A stretch of DNA of 64,000 bases from Flammula alnicola (taxonomy: Eukaryota > Basidiomycota > Agaricomycetes > Agaricales > Strophariaceae): the NCBI GenBank assembly GCA_015499995.1, contig JADNRV010000002.1, positions 124,001 through 188,000 of the forward strand, written 5' to 3'. The position numbers were made by a program, and so were the translations under genes. Shown here piece after piece: positions 46,550-58,771 of the stretch (position 1 is its first letter; each line of letters starts with the position of its first letter). The notes under the pieces were generated by a model. It saw only the letters and a list, made by a program, of their open reading frames with translations. It had not been told where the DNA came from and did not search any database.

Positions 46550-48218
46550 ATGGATCCTGCTTATCAGAACAAGAGTAAGTGACGCCCGTCGTTTCTCTTC
46601 GTTACCAGTGCTGAGCGTTTCCCGCAGAGATCGTCGACCTGACCGACGAAGAGCTCAGAACCCTAAAGTTCTTGGGCCAAAGTGAGCTGCTTCGTCATTA
46701 CACACGTCCATCTCCCACTCATGATTGTCCGTCCACCTTGTAGACGTTGCTCCGGGTGTCAGAGCCATGGTCGAAAAAGTGAGGGCTGACCCCGTGAACC
46801 TTGGCAGTAAGTCTCTTCATCTTCTTTCTTGCGCGTTTCAGTACCCACGTACTCACATCTTTTTTGCGTTTCCAGCCGTGACCTGCTTCATGGTCGACTG
46901 TCTCAATCGCAGGTACTCAGCCCAGGCTCCCCCACAAGACGCTGTGGGCTCTCCTACGTCTCCCACCTTTCCCACCTCTCCAACCATCAGCGAGGCCGAT
47001 ACCCTCTACTCGCAGCTCAGTAACGACTCAGACGCCCTCACCGTCATCCCCCCCGCACTGATCTCCAAGTTCGAGATGAAGTACTGGTATCACGGCATCT
47101 CCGGCAACCCTCCCGAACTCATGTGGCGTTCCGATCTCGAGGCCAACCCCTTCCCCATCCCCGCGCTTGGAGCTCGCTTCTTCAAAATCCCCAAAAAGAC
47201 TGCCCACGGTGTCTTCAATACGCCGCTCAACGCTGTATGGGGTACTGTCGCTCCTCAGATCTTAGCATCGATGAAGGCCCATGGCCTTAAGTACTCTGCG
47301 CTGAAGACAGTGCGCTTCTCGACCGTCGAGGACGGCAAGGAGGAAACTTTTGGCCAGTCGTGGTGTGGATCGCTGTTCGTCCCAACACCACCAACGCCGA
47401 GGCTGTTCGCGATGCCACGCCCGACATCCTTCAAATCCTCGCTGACTTCCAGATCACCGATGTCGTCGTCGAGTGGTACGAAGGGTCGGTCGAAAGGCTG
47501 GTCGGCCCGCCTCTGATGAGCGTCGAGGACAACACCAGTCCCAGGTTCGGCCTCAATCACCCTTCAACACTGGCCTAGGCATCCCCATCGCCAGGGAGTC
47601 CGACGATGCGCAGGGCACCCTCACGTTCCTGTTCCGGGAGGTGAAGACGAGCAACGGCGACCCCAGCGATAGGATCCTCGCCCTCACAATAAACACGTCG
47701 CCTCCGTCGACACGACCACCCATTACGAGTTCGACGGGGCCAACCCTCAGCACATCCTTGTCTGTGGTGAACGCCGTCTCGCTCGTGCCGTCGTCGAGAT
47801 CGAAGACGCCGTCAACACAGGATTTCGCGATGCCGTTAGACTTGCCGGAGAATTGGCGGACTTGGGGTTGAAGTTGGGCGGGAAGAACAGCACGGCCCTG
47901 GGACGCAAGCAGATCGCCTTGGACGCCAAGAACGAAGACAACGCCACTCTCCAGACGCTCTTCGCCGAAGTCCAAGGCCAGTGGCAGGATACCAACGGCC
48001 GCAGGTTCGGTGATGTCGACTGGGCTCCCGAGATCTCCGTCAGGGTTGACGACCGCCACGACACTCGCGACATTGCCACATTCACCGTCGATGGGGCGAA
48101 GCTCGCGTCTGTACTATTGAAGACATTCGCACTACTACATAATAGTACTATCGTGAACTTTTTAATCCTTAATTTGAATCACCCAGATTCGCCAAGTTCG
48201 ATTCGATTCAGGCGATGA
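46550..48218 (+). pseudogene. Truncated member of an expanded Agaricomycete gene family, between direct repeats
   Basis: The gene begins MDPAYQNKKIVDLTDEELRT with three short introns in the first 350 bp. It continues VAPGVRAMVEKVRADPVNLG, TVTCFMVDCLNRRYSA, KFEMKYWYHGISGNPPELMW, VEWYEGSVERLVGPPLM, NKHVASVDTTTHYEFDGANP and HILVCGERRLARAVVEIEDA. It then reads DWAPEISVRVDDRHDTRDIA and ATFTVDGAKLAS. Relatives I remember continue well beyond this point with a trypsin-like-looking C-terminal part; here similarity stops near 48105. About 85 bp of unrelated sequence then leads into repeat copy 2. Frame breaks occur near 47355, 47567 and 47688. Protein function is unknown. I call it a pseudogene because of the missing C-terminus, not because of the frame breaks. 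Confidence 0.62.
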
Positions 48219-48502
48219 AACTCTTGTCAAACGTGGAAGACCTTAGACCCGAATCCCTTTGATGCCATGCTGAGATGGATATTCTTTCATTTTCGATGCT
48301 GTTTTACTGCTTTTCTTGGAAGTGCATAAGGGAGGCCCGATAGGACCTTTCTCTGTACAGTTATACTAGTATCTAAATACTTGTTATCCTATGTTTTATA
48401 ATTACTGTGTTTCTCTTCATGCTACGGGTGTCTTGACAATGTCGCTATGAACAAGATCAGGGAAATCGCGTTCACGTGCATTCTACTTAGGGGGCAACCC
48501 TG
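48193..48502 (+). repeat. Direct repeat, copy 2
   Basis: This matches 46024-46339 over about 310 bp with roughly 15-20 small differences, including one-base indels and a CTTA insertion before the final G run. It starts inside the last few codons of the truncated gene frame and ends 101 bp before the Rab GDI start, so it now forms much of the GDI promoter region. It also carries the CACGTG palindrome (48473-48478). Confidence 0.93.
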
Positions 48503-48603
48503 TGTTCGGAGATCGATAAAGTCTGCAACGCTCGCAACCGAGGCTTCGTCCTTCATCCACCATCTCATTATACTTTCCGTCAACTTGTTAATCACTCTCA
48601 ATC

Positions 48604-50270
48604 ATGGATGAGGAATACGACGTACGTCGAACTCAGGGGTGTAAACTGGACAACCTAACGCATCATTTCAGGTTATCGTGCTGGGCACCGGCCTCACCGA
48701 GTGTATCCTTTCAGGTTTACTCTCTGTCGAGGGAAAGAAGGTCCTTCATATGGACAGGAACGACTACTACGGAGGGGAAAGTGCCAGTCTGAACCTTACC
48801 CAGGTGCGAGGCATCGTCTGTAAGACTGTATTACCGCCGACGATCTAACACGACTCCGCAGTTGTATCGCAAATTCCGTCCCAACCAAACTGTGCCACAG
48901 AGCTAGGTCGCGACCGCGACTATGCAGTTGATCTTGTGCCCAAGTTCATTATCGCCTCAGGAGAACTGACGAAGATCTTGGTACACACGGACGTCACTCG
49001 CTACCTTGAATTCAAGCAGATCGCAGGAAGCTTCGTCTACCGCGATGGCAAGATCTCCAAGGTTCCCAGTACAGAGATGGAGGCTGTCAGGAGTCCTCTA
49101 ATGGGACTTTTTGAGAAAAGGCGTGCAAAAAAGTTCTTTGAGTTCCTGCAGGGGTGGAAGGAAGATGACCCTACTACCCACCAAGGTGTGTATAGCATTA
49201 ACAATCTTTTCTTCTTCTTTCATTAACATGGAATAAAGGTATCAACCTTGATAGGGATAGCATGAAGGTGGTGTACGAGAAATTCGGCTTAGAGCCAGGT
49301 ACTCAGGATTTCATCGGCCACGCTATGGCCCTTTACTTGAATGACGAGTAGGTTGTTCCAGTATCATTGCTTCTACAAAGAACTGATCTTATCGCAACAA
49401 AGCTACATCACCAAAGTTGCGCGCCCAGCTTATGACCGCATCATCCTCTACACCTCGTCAATGGCTCGGTACGGCAAATCGCCCTACATCTACCCCTATA
49501 TGGTCTCGGCGAACTTCCTCAGTCATTCGCCCGATTGAGTGCCATCTATGGTGGTACTTACATGCTCGACAAACAAATTGAAGCCATTGTCACTGATTCT
49601 GATGGCAAATTCATTGGAGTGACATCTGGCGGCGAAACTGTCAAGGCCAAGCAAGTCATTGGTGACCCCAGCTACTTTGGTGCCGATGGAAAGGACGGTG
49701 GGAAGGTGAGGGTCGTCGAGGAAGGAAAGGTTGTCAGAGCCATCTGCTTCTTGAAGCACCCAATTCCAGGGACAGAGGATTCCGACAGTTGCCAAATTAT
49801 CATTCCCCAGAACCAAGTTGGCCGAAGACACGGTAAGAGAGACCCGCTCGCATTGATGCACTGTCTAACTTCCGACAACAGACATTTACATTGCAATGGT
49901 CTCTTCTACACATAACGTTTGTGCAAAGGACATTTACGTCGCTATCGTCAGCACAATTGTCGAGACGGACAAGCCCGAGCTGGAGATTGCTCCTGGTTTG
50001 AGCCTCCTCGGTCCTATCTATGACAAGTGAGTAATTATCCGGTCATCCTGTATACAGTACTTTAATATGACGGCTCGACTTAGGTTTGTCGATATAACAC
50101 CTCTATACACTCCCACAAGTTCGGGTGAAACCGACAACATCTTCATCACTCGCTCTTATGACGCGACCTCCCACTTTGAAACAGTGGTAGATGATGTGCA
50201 GGACGTCTGGAAACGTGTTACGGGGACAGATCTCGTGCTCAAGAAGCGCGAAGTCGAAGTGCAAGGATAA
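48604..50270 (+). CDS. GDI1: Rab GDP-dissociation inhibitor
   Basis: This cytosolic chaperone extracts GDP-bound prenylated Rab GTPases from membranes and recycles them. Exon 1 encodes MDEEYD; after an intron [20 protein letters not shown] and [20 protein letters not shown] follow, the conserved N-terminal block. [64 protein letters not shown] and [11 protein letters not shown] come next. [34 protein letters not shown] and [20 protein letters not shown] complete the fold. It ends KKREVEVQG at 50270. Two missing bases are evident: near 48896 (before TELGRDRDY) and near 49496, where a C run is one short before LYGLGELPQ. The length is normal once these are allowed for. Confidence 0.93.
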
Positions 50271-50418
50271 TTGATAGTGGATAAGGATGAACAATGAAAT
50301 GCATCACGAACGATTTATATACCTTCTTTGCGACCTGTACAATTACGACATATTGAGAGCCAATCTGATTTCAAGATACTTAATCATGCCCATGAGTATG
50401 TTTACTTCCATGAGCAAA

Positions 50419-53400
50419 TTAAAAGAATGCACTCATGTCGAACTCTGGTACTTTGACATCGTGCTTTGCAGATTTCATCAGCTTTCCGAGCCCAGCTTGT
50501 CGAGCAAACAGGTCGCTTTCTTCTTGGATTGTCTCGATTGAATGTGGTTTCAGCTCTGGCACTCTGTCAGGCGACCCTTTGCGAGTTGGAGGAAGGGACG
50601 AGATATCCATATCTATCATTATGGAAGACCTGCGGCGTAACGCAGGTTCAAGAGGGAACAGTGGCCGAGATGGTATTGGGGCGACGACAGCGGTGTCGGA
50701 GATCCTGACTTCATGCACCGCTGTCGATGGCCGGTCGAAGGACCATGAGCGAACGAGGTCAAGAGCCAAGACATGACATCCTGTGAAAACATGTTAAATA
50801 GCAGCTAAACGAGCGACTGTGCATTACTGACCCATCCTGCAGAAAACTCTGGCCATTTGCAAGACAAAGTTAAATTCAGATCGTCCTGAAATCTCGCTCG
50901 TGCCCTTTGCTGTTTGGAGGGTTTTGGAGCGCAATTGCGAGAATAGCAGCGCGAGTCCTGGGTCATCGTAATGAGGTTCTCCTATTTCGGGGCTTTCATG
51001 TCGAAAGCTGCAGCAATATCTTGCAAAGGGGTCTGCAAACATGATATGTAGCAATTGAGGTAAAAAAAATTGAGAAACACACCCACCAGAAGGATTCGAA
51101 CGGCCAAATCTCGTCGATGTAATAGCCAGAATGCCCAACTTCCTAACCATCGATTTCCGAGCTCGAAGGCAGTTGGCAGTACGGTGTTCGTGAGAATTTC
51201 CTGAAGGATTGGGCCTTCATTACTCTGTTCTACTATACGTGCAAGAGCTACAGCAAGTTGGAAGTCTCCGAGTTGCTTGAGACAAACGTTAACAGCGTCT
51301 TTCAAGGAATTCCCGAGCAAGAAAAATGCAGCAGCGTACTCTTCAACGAAAATGAGACTAGTGTTGCCAAAAATAATGCAGAACAACTCACCAAATCGCT
51401 GCTTGCTGAGTAATGCAAATGCATTCTTCAGCGCGGCTGTTCGCCATCGAGGCTCAGTGAAGTCGTGGCCCAAGAACTTCAGCATGACTGCCTGTTCTCT
51501 ATGCCACGCAGCTTGCCTCCATAGCCCCTGAACCAACTTAACTTTGCCTAGAGCAAAGTAGAAAAGCGAGCATGCAGTAGGATCGCGGTTCTCTCCTGCC
51601 ATGTACTCGTTCGCGCGATGAATTCAAAGTGTGATTTCTATGTGGATATGTTAGTAAATTTGAAGCGCCAAGTATGTAAAGTAGATCACCAGTGATTCTC
51701 CTGAATTCAGCCAAAGAGCAACACCTAACGCTCTGGCATCCGACCATGTCATCTTCCCATTGTTGCAAGCGGCAGCCGACGAACTCAATAGCAATTCTTG
51801 ACTTTCACTGTGGAATGCCCAAATTATATCACGATACCGAAGTCGTTCTCGCCATGCGATTTTTTTGGGGCCGCTCCATTACTTCTAGCGCCTTCCGGCC
51901 CTGAAACGCGACGATTGATGATGTAAAAGGACCTCATCGAAATAAGATATCGGAGTCCGTTCGAATCAAGGGCACGACGTTGCTCATCAATCTAGAGGAT
52001 TCATTTGTCAACGATTCGTGCGACAAGACAAGGGTGATGAAAGAACTAACATCCAAAGTTGCCTGAATCAAGACAATTAAATGGGCTTGTTCATTTGACG
52101 AAAGGTTGGGAAGTGTATGTGATTCAAGTTTTTCGATCAATCGAGTTACCACCGGTCGAGTAAAAGCAATTTCATCAGGACTGGAACAAGGGGTTAGCTG
52201 TGCAAACGAAGCAAGTCAAAGCAGCCTACCTGTCCGGCGTCGGCGTCGACACTCCATTGAAAAGAAGTTGATATTGCTTTTTGTCGACTCGCTGAATGAA
52301 GTGTAATTACCATCAGTGCAAAAAGCTAGTAAATCAAGGGCTTACTCCTTGCATAGGCAGGTCCTTCTGTAAGAATCGCTCAACAGGAAGGTGTTCCAAC
52401 TTCGTGTAATCAGGCTCTGCTGTGTCATCTAGAAGGGTCCGCGCCAGATTCACAATTATCTCTTTCACAAGTTCGACTTTATCTAGAATACAAATCCCTT
52501 ATGGTCAGAAGATGGACCGAGTCAAATGGATTATGCACTGACCCCACAGCAAGCACTGAAGTAGCATTTGTGGATGATAGTCATCCAGTGGACCATTCTG
52601 ACGCGCAACATACTCGATCAGGGTTTCCGCGGGCTTCTCTTTGGGATCCGGATCTGGAATGGGTTCGCTGAATAGATACATTTGTTGACCAGCTGCAATT
52701 AAAAACGACCCATGTGCCAACCATATCGAATCACTAATTGGGTAAGGAGTAAATCTGCGAGTTATAGAGATATCAGCCTTTTTTCTGGACATGTAGTTTG
52801 GAAACAAACCCTGAGATGTCTATCGTTCGACATAACCCCCAACCAGGGTCTTCCGCAAAGTAAGTCATCCGTTGTTGGCAAAGAATGTCAACCCGATGTG
52901 CATATCCCACTGCCAGGATTGATTGCATGTCTGGAGTAGAACTCCAATCGAGGTCCAAAATGAGTTCGCTGCGAAGTTGTCATGTTAAAACCTTAATGCA
53001 TTGATATAAAGCAGGAGTATATCTTGTTACCTATATTCTCCGCGGTATTCGAGCCCAGATGCAAATTCAGACTCGGTGGAATCCCAGATGGTTAACTCAT
53101 CTCCGTTCGGACCACCTACGACTTATTGCAGAACATTAATTATGACAGATAAGGAAGCATATGTAGACAAACTTACTGAGGGCAGTCTTTTTTGCAGAAC
53201 TACACCTGACCTTCCTGAACCCCGTACGTCCTGTCCGCACCTTACGAGTGTATCTCCAGCCATTTTCCACATTGATGTCTAGGACCCAGAAGGCAATTTC
53301 TCCACCCTCGGATATGCTCAGAAGCACGTCATGATCCGCCCAGTCGCGAGTATGCCCCCAAGCCATAGGATCAACTGGTAGGATGAATTTCGGAGTATAT

Positions 53401-55419
53401 GACAAAGGTAATTGATGCTGTGAGAGAATCGTCAGACTGGGCGCATCTGTAGCCTGTAGTTGCACGATTGTGAAATCGGCAGTGACACCCAATATGTATT
53501 CATAGCCGGTCGGAGAGGGCATCGTAAAGAGCGATTCAAGATCAGGGATTGTAAGGTTTGTGGAGGGGAGGAATGAAGCTTTACGACACCATTTGCTCTT
53601 GATATGTGGCAAATTGGCGACCTTTAACGCAGGAATTTATGGATCAAAATGAAGGCTGAGATGCGAGAATTGCTCACCATTTTCCAGAACGACTACGAAA
53701 TCTGCTTGATCCCAACTGCCAGAACGCACTACTCTAGTACCACGCTCTATGATTCGCCACGCTTCTCCTCCTCCCCCGACTCGGAGGGCACCGACACCCT
53801 TGCCTTCTGGAGTTCGGATAAATCTAAGGATTTCTGATTCTTCTTCAGGAATACGCTCTAGGCAGAAAGAGTTCACTCTGAGCCCATGGGACCGAGCATC
53901 GAAAAAGGCCAATGGAGATAGGTCCATCGACATGAGTGGAGGGATGTAACAAGTGTAAGAAGGCTCGGAGTAGGATTAGGCAGAACATAGAGGTATAGAG
54001 GTGGAGTAGAAAATATAGAAGGTTGTGATTGCTGTAGGGTAAAATGTTGGAGGAGTGTGGGTGGTCGACGATCTATGTTCTAAAGACATTTATGAGTAAT
54101 CCAAAATGTTGCCCCAGAAGTCGGAATGCTACGTACAGCAACAGCGGTTACGACTATAGACCCATCTGACAGTATTCGCAGAAATAAGTCCCAACCATCG
54201 TCCTTGATTTCCTTTATCCGTCTGTTGCGGGCATCGTCGGCTTGGCTTGGGTCGTTCAGGATATAGAGAATAACCTTTTCAACCGTTCTCCGATCGAGCC
54301 AGAAAACCGAAGACGCTGCTGATTCTAACTGGGTCACCACAGAGAAAGGCAGGGATGCACAAATATCTAATGATGCATGGAGTTGCAAGTAGTCTGGGTC
54401 ATCTAAAACTGGAAAGAATATACGCAAGGTAGCATCCGAAGTGATAGAATACAAGATGAGGTCGTCCCTGGATCCAGTGGATTGACAGTTAACGATTTGT
54501 GCAAGCAAACAAGAATTTGTACGCACCGGCTTGATGCCTGAGACCGTCTCCAGGATACTTTAACAACGGGGCGGGGATGCGGAATTAATTGTGTTTGTCG
54601 ACCTGAGGTTGTAGAATATAGCCGTATAGCATTGTCCTTCTAACGTGAAGTTGACGTTTAGGTCGAAGTAATCGATATTAAATAGGAAGAATGACGCACT
54701 TTTGAAACAGTTGCAATGTACATCAGAGAGGGTGCAAAATTCAGCAGGATAGGCGTTGGCGTGCTGTGATTGTATGAGAAATGTGACGTTGAACCAACTG
54801 CTAACACTTACGTAGCCGTCCATTTTTTTGACCAAGTGAGAAGATCATTCTCGAGAACTAGCGTATAAACTGACAATTCTTTCTCGCATCCAACAGCGAG
54901 AAGACCTGGGCGCCATCAGAACGCGTCGAAAATAATGTGGAGAGATGTACCAGCTTTGTTGTCAAGTGTTGTGACATCATGGTTTTCTGAAAGTACGAGG
55001 GTAGAATGTATACGCCACGCATCCTTCTGTATATCGGAGAGCGACCAAGCAGCAAGTCTCGATTTGGTTGCGGCGACTATCTACGAGTGCACGTTGATAA
55101 GACGACAGAGTTTGCAGATTGCCAATGATGACGCACGAGCTTCATGCCTGAATCCACCGAGATGCAAGAAATCTTGTCCTTGGAATGCATTGTACCTGGA
55201 AATGCTTCCCAGAACGCAAGGACGCGTACAAGGGCGAGCGTGCGTGCATTGAGAATTATGACCGCGTCGCCTGAAGGATAGAGCTAGCGAAAGATGAGCA
55301 TATGCGTATGTGAAAGTTGATCTCGGAAGCAGACTTACGAGGAGTGATTCATCGGGAAGGGAGAGGTACTGGATTCCAGCAGCGGGATATCCTGTACAGG
55401 TCTGTTGGAGCTGCAGCAT
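50419..55419 (-). CDS. RAV1: RAVE complex subunit Rav1 (DMXL family), V-ATPase assembly factor
   Basis: This large beta-propeller protein promotes reassembly of V1 and V0 sectors of the vacuolar ATPase. The start reads MLQLQQTCTGYPAAGIQYLS. After an intron GDAVIILNARTLALVRVLAF and WEAFPGTMHSKDKISCISVD follow, then IVAATKSRLAAWSLSDIQKD. WD-type segments include SADFVVVLENGEQF-like residues near 53680 and GEIAFWVLDINVENGWRYTR near 53260. The diagnostic Rav1 C-terminal region lies at about 50980-51610: SLFYFALGKVKLVQGLWRQA, FTEPRWRTAALKNAFALL, EYAAAFFLLGNSLKDAVNVC and DFQLAVALARIVEQ. The gene ends ALDLVRSWSF, then PEFDMSAFF at 50419. There are about 20 short introns, and several frame slips are likely. 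Confidence 0.87.
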
Positions 55420-55622
55420 ATCATGAGGAGAAGGCTGTCCAGGTTCTTCTCAAGCCTAAATATCAGCGGAAGACATTTCAGTGCAACGCCCGAGGCCTTC
55501 TGCAGGGTCTTGTGCTTCAAGCTTAATCCCAAACAGGCCAGTCACGTGGTGTCATGACATCTTTTGAGATTCCTCGAGGACAGTCGAGGACCCACTTCGC
55601 GCAGCTCTCCTCCTTCCCCACC
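55420..55622. promoter_or_regulatory. Divergent promoter, RAV1 / fasciclin gene
   Basis: About 200 bp between divergent starts. A CACGTG palindrome extended to GTCACGTGG lies at 55541-55549, a typical bHLH or bZIP recognition core. No other element stands out. Confidence 0.45.
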
Positions 55623-58444
55623 ATGCACGTCTCTGCCTGCCTACCGCTGGCACTGTTCGTCGCTGTTCTCCCCGTCTCTGCGATGCCCTCACAGGCACCG
55701 TGGACTGCTCCTTCTCCCTTTTCCATGACTCTCGTTGATGCGTTAAGCGCAGATCCTGATTATACCTCCCTATTACACTTGCTGCAAAGAACTCGTCTCA
55801 TCCCAACACTCAACAAACTCAACGGCAGTACTCTATTTGCACCAACGAATAGTGCAATAGAGAAACATTCGTTAGTGAATTCTCTATGGCGCACAGTCCT
55901 CGAGGACAAGACTGGCGTTGTACCAGACAATATCCAAGAACAACTCAGGCAACAATTATTATATCACTTACTGAATGAAACGATTTTGGCACTTCCAACG
56001 GACAACAACGTACTTGTATATAAGACTCTTCTCTACCCTCGGAAATTCCTTGAACCTCCTACACGTGAACCTCCTCCGTATCCACCCTGGATCCCGACTC
56101 CCGGTGGTACCCTTGGTGGCGAGCCACAAAGAATCCGAGTTGCTGCGCATGATCATGGCGCCAATGTGGGTGTTGATGCATTTGGAAAGAATGGCGCAAA
56201 GATTGTCAAAGGAGTGCAGGATGCCGGTAATGGTGCACTGTTAGGCATTGGGCAAGTGCTGGAACCCCCGCCGGACTTGGGTGAGTACTTATTCACTATG
56301 TCTGTACTTGACATCGATTTATGAATAGCCTATCTCAGCTACCGTTGTCTCCCGTCACTCTTCTGTCTCGTATTTCCATAAAATCGCGACACCCGACATC
56401 ATGACTCACTTGAATTCGACGTCTGAGATGACCCTTTTCCTACCGGTCGACGAGGCTTGGGAATCACTTGACCCAATCGAACGGCTATACCTTGAGAGCG
56501 AGTTCTCTGCTGCCGACTTGCGACGGATAGTAGGAATGCATGCTGTCGTGGAGGATCATGTAACCTGGTCAGAATCATTCGACCCTGGCCTAAATTGTAA
56601 GGACACAACATAAATGCTTACAATCGCGTCTAACGCGACTTTCTATAATAGTGACGACCATGGGAGGTACACAGTTGGATATCGTCGCCACTCCTGAAGG
56701 CACCAAGGTCAGAAACGCGAGTCTTGTCCATCCAGACATCTACGCCTCCAACGGAGTCTTGCATCTCGTTTCTTCGCTCCTGCTTCCTCCGGATGCACTT
56801 AAACTGACGCCTGAGAAATACCTCCTTGCCCTCAACTGCACTAGATTTGTTTCTCTTCTTCATTCAGTCGATCTCACTGGCCTCGTCAACGACACCGAAA
56901 CGAAATACACCATTCTCGCTCCAAGGGATGACATTCTCTCCATCTTTGAAGGACCCGAGGTCCCAGCACCTGGTTCAGAGGAATTGAAGAAACTCTTACA
57001 ATATCACTTCATACCAGGAAGATGGACGCCTACCAAACTGAAGAATGGGGGTCTACTTGAGACTGCGTTACAAGAACCGGGGCTGAATGGTGGACGCCAA
57101 GTCTTGTCAGTCGAAGTTCAGAAAAATGATAAGAAGAAATCTGAAGACAAGTCCATCAGCTTTGGCGGCGCTGGTGTCATTGGTGACCCAAGTAAGTTTT
57201 CTCAGACTATGGTCCCATTTTCATTCGCTCATTGGAAGGTAGTCGAAGTCAAGAATGCGCTAATCTATTTTGTATCGCGGCCTCTCTTCCACCACCCGAT
57301 GCTTTGCAAGCTGCACTGCCCTCCTTGGACCTTTCCGTCTTCTTGGCCGCCGTGTTTTCTACGTCCAAGGCAGAGTTGCTGCGGACAACACCTAGTACCT
57401 CACTTCTGATTCCACGTAACCAAGCATTCAAACGTCTCGGCTTACTGGTCAGCGCACATCTTCTCGCCCCATCTTCGAAAGATGATCTCGAGAACGTCAT
57501 CCTGCACCACGCATTGACCACTGTCGAATATGCCCATTCGTTGAAGAATGGTTCTCAACACACTTTCGCCAGTTTGGAAGGGACAGACATCAAAATTGAA
57601 CGTCTTTCCAATGGTACTTCGTTAGTCAGCTCTAGCGGGGGTTGGGCAGGTTTGAAAGCGGAACTCCATACCCGGGATTTATTGACCCAAACCGGCGTCA
57701 TTCACGAATTATCGGACATTATGATTCCTCGCTCCGTGCGGTTGACCATCGGCAAGCTGGTGAAGGCTGCCAAAGGCAGCACGATGTCGACGTTGGTTAA
57801 CAAAGCTGGGTTCGACTGGATATTGAATGGTACCGCGCCACCGGAAGGATCTCCTTGGGCAGACGAGAAGTACGGCAATGCAGGTGGACACTACTATGCC
57901 CTCCAGATGACGCTTTCAAGAACGTCAACCTGACACAACTGTATTCTGACGTTCAAGGTCTCCAAATCATCGTCGCTCAGCACCTCATTCCAACAATCCC
58001 TTCGAGCAGTGGCTTAGGAGACGAGACCAACCCGCTGTACAACAACCGCCCCCTTGTTTTTGACGATGCTACGTATTCGACTATACGCTCTTCTGAATCG
58101 GCGTATGGTGACCTCGTTTTCCAGCAGAGGTCAGATAGCAAGGAGTACGTTGTCGGAATCAAAGGTGCTCGTGGTACGAATGGGCAGCGGATTCGGCTCG
58201 CGTGCTCTCCTGGGGTCGTTCAACGACGGGAAGTGGGACTGGAGGCGTCATACAAATTGATCGATTGCTAGTACCCTACCAACCTTCATGGTGGTTCGAG
58301 TACGGCGCGCCCTCGGCGGTTGGTGGGATCGGGCTGATTATTATCTGCGCGTTCTTCTACGGGGTGCGCGCAATATGGAGACGAGACACCACGGAAGCGA
58401 CATACGAGCCTGTAGGTGGGTTCGGACGCGATGACGATTCATAG
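55623..58444 (+). CDS. Fasciclin (FAS1) repeat cell-surface protein with C-terminal membrane anchor
   Basis: A signal peptide (MHVSACLPLALFVAVLPVSA) is followed by several FAS1-like modules. Each shows the pattern of a hydrophobic first block and a later TxFAPTNxA-type block: GSTLFAPTNSAIEKH, MTLFLPVDEAWESL, KYTILAPRDDILSIFEGPE, STSLLIPRNQAFKRLGLL and WTLLCPPDDAFKNVNLTQLY. That suggests about five modules. HHAL and QYHFIPG elements mark module ends. NGS/NGT sequons indicate glycosylation. Near the C-terminus, WWFEYGAPSAVGGIGLIIIC then AFFYGVRAIWRR forms a membrane helix with a basic cytosolic edge. FAS1 proteins act in adhesion and wall organisation. Introns lie near 56281-56327, 56598-56651 and 57193-57260. 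One G is missing near 57884. Confidence 0.85.
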
Positions 58445-58771
58445 AACACTCAATATGTTAGAGATATCCATATGCATTGGCACTGCCTAGACGGAATATG
58501 TAAGTCAGTATATCTAATACTTGTAGGATTATTATGTGGGGATTTGTGTATATATGCATGGAGATTGATCGGTTGTCCATTATGCGCCGCACGTGAAAAC
58601 GGACATCCGGTGGCGGGTTTTCGGAAATCCTGTCGTGATCGACCTTAAGGCCAGGGGTTCGCGGTAAAAACCGCTACCCCACACCTCTCATTCCATTAAG
58701 CGGTTCCCCGGCGCGTTTGCACGATTTTCATTCACGATGGTTCGTTATCGAGGACATTGGACTGAAAATCA
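58445..58771. other. Intergenic, FAS1 3' UTR and carrier promoter
   Basis: About 325 bp between two plus-strand genes. A CACGTG palindrome occurs at 58590-58595, about 180 bp upstream of the carrier start. Nothing else was recognised. Confidence 0.4.

Noticed and set aside
46550..48218. Transposon or LTR element between the direct repeats
   Set aside because: The repeats are derived from a neighbouring gene's 3' end, lack TG...CA termini, and the enclosed frames show no transposase, integrase or reverse-transcriptase motifs.
51078..51110. tRNA-like B-box (GTTCGAATCC) on the minus strand
   Set aside because: It is part of the Rav1 coding frame (RFGRSNPSGG) and no A-box or stem structure is found at the right distance.
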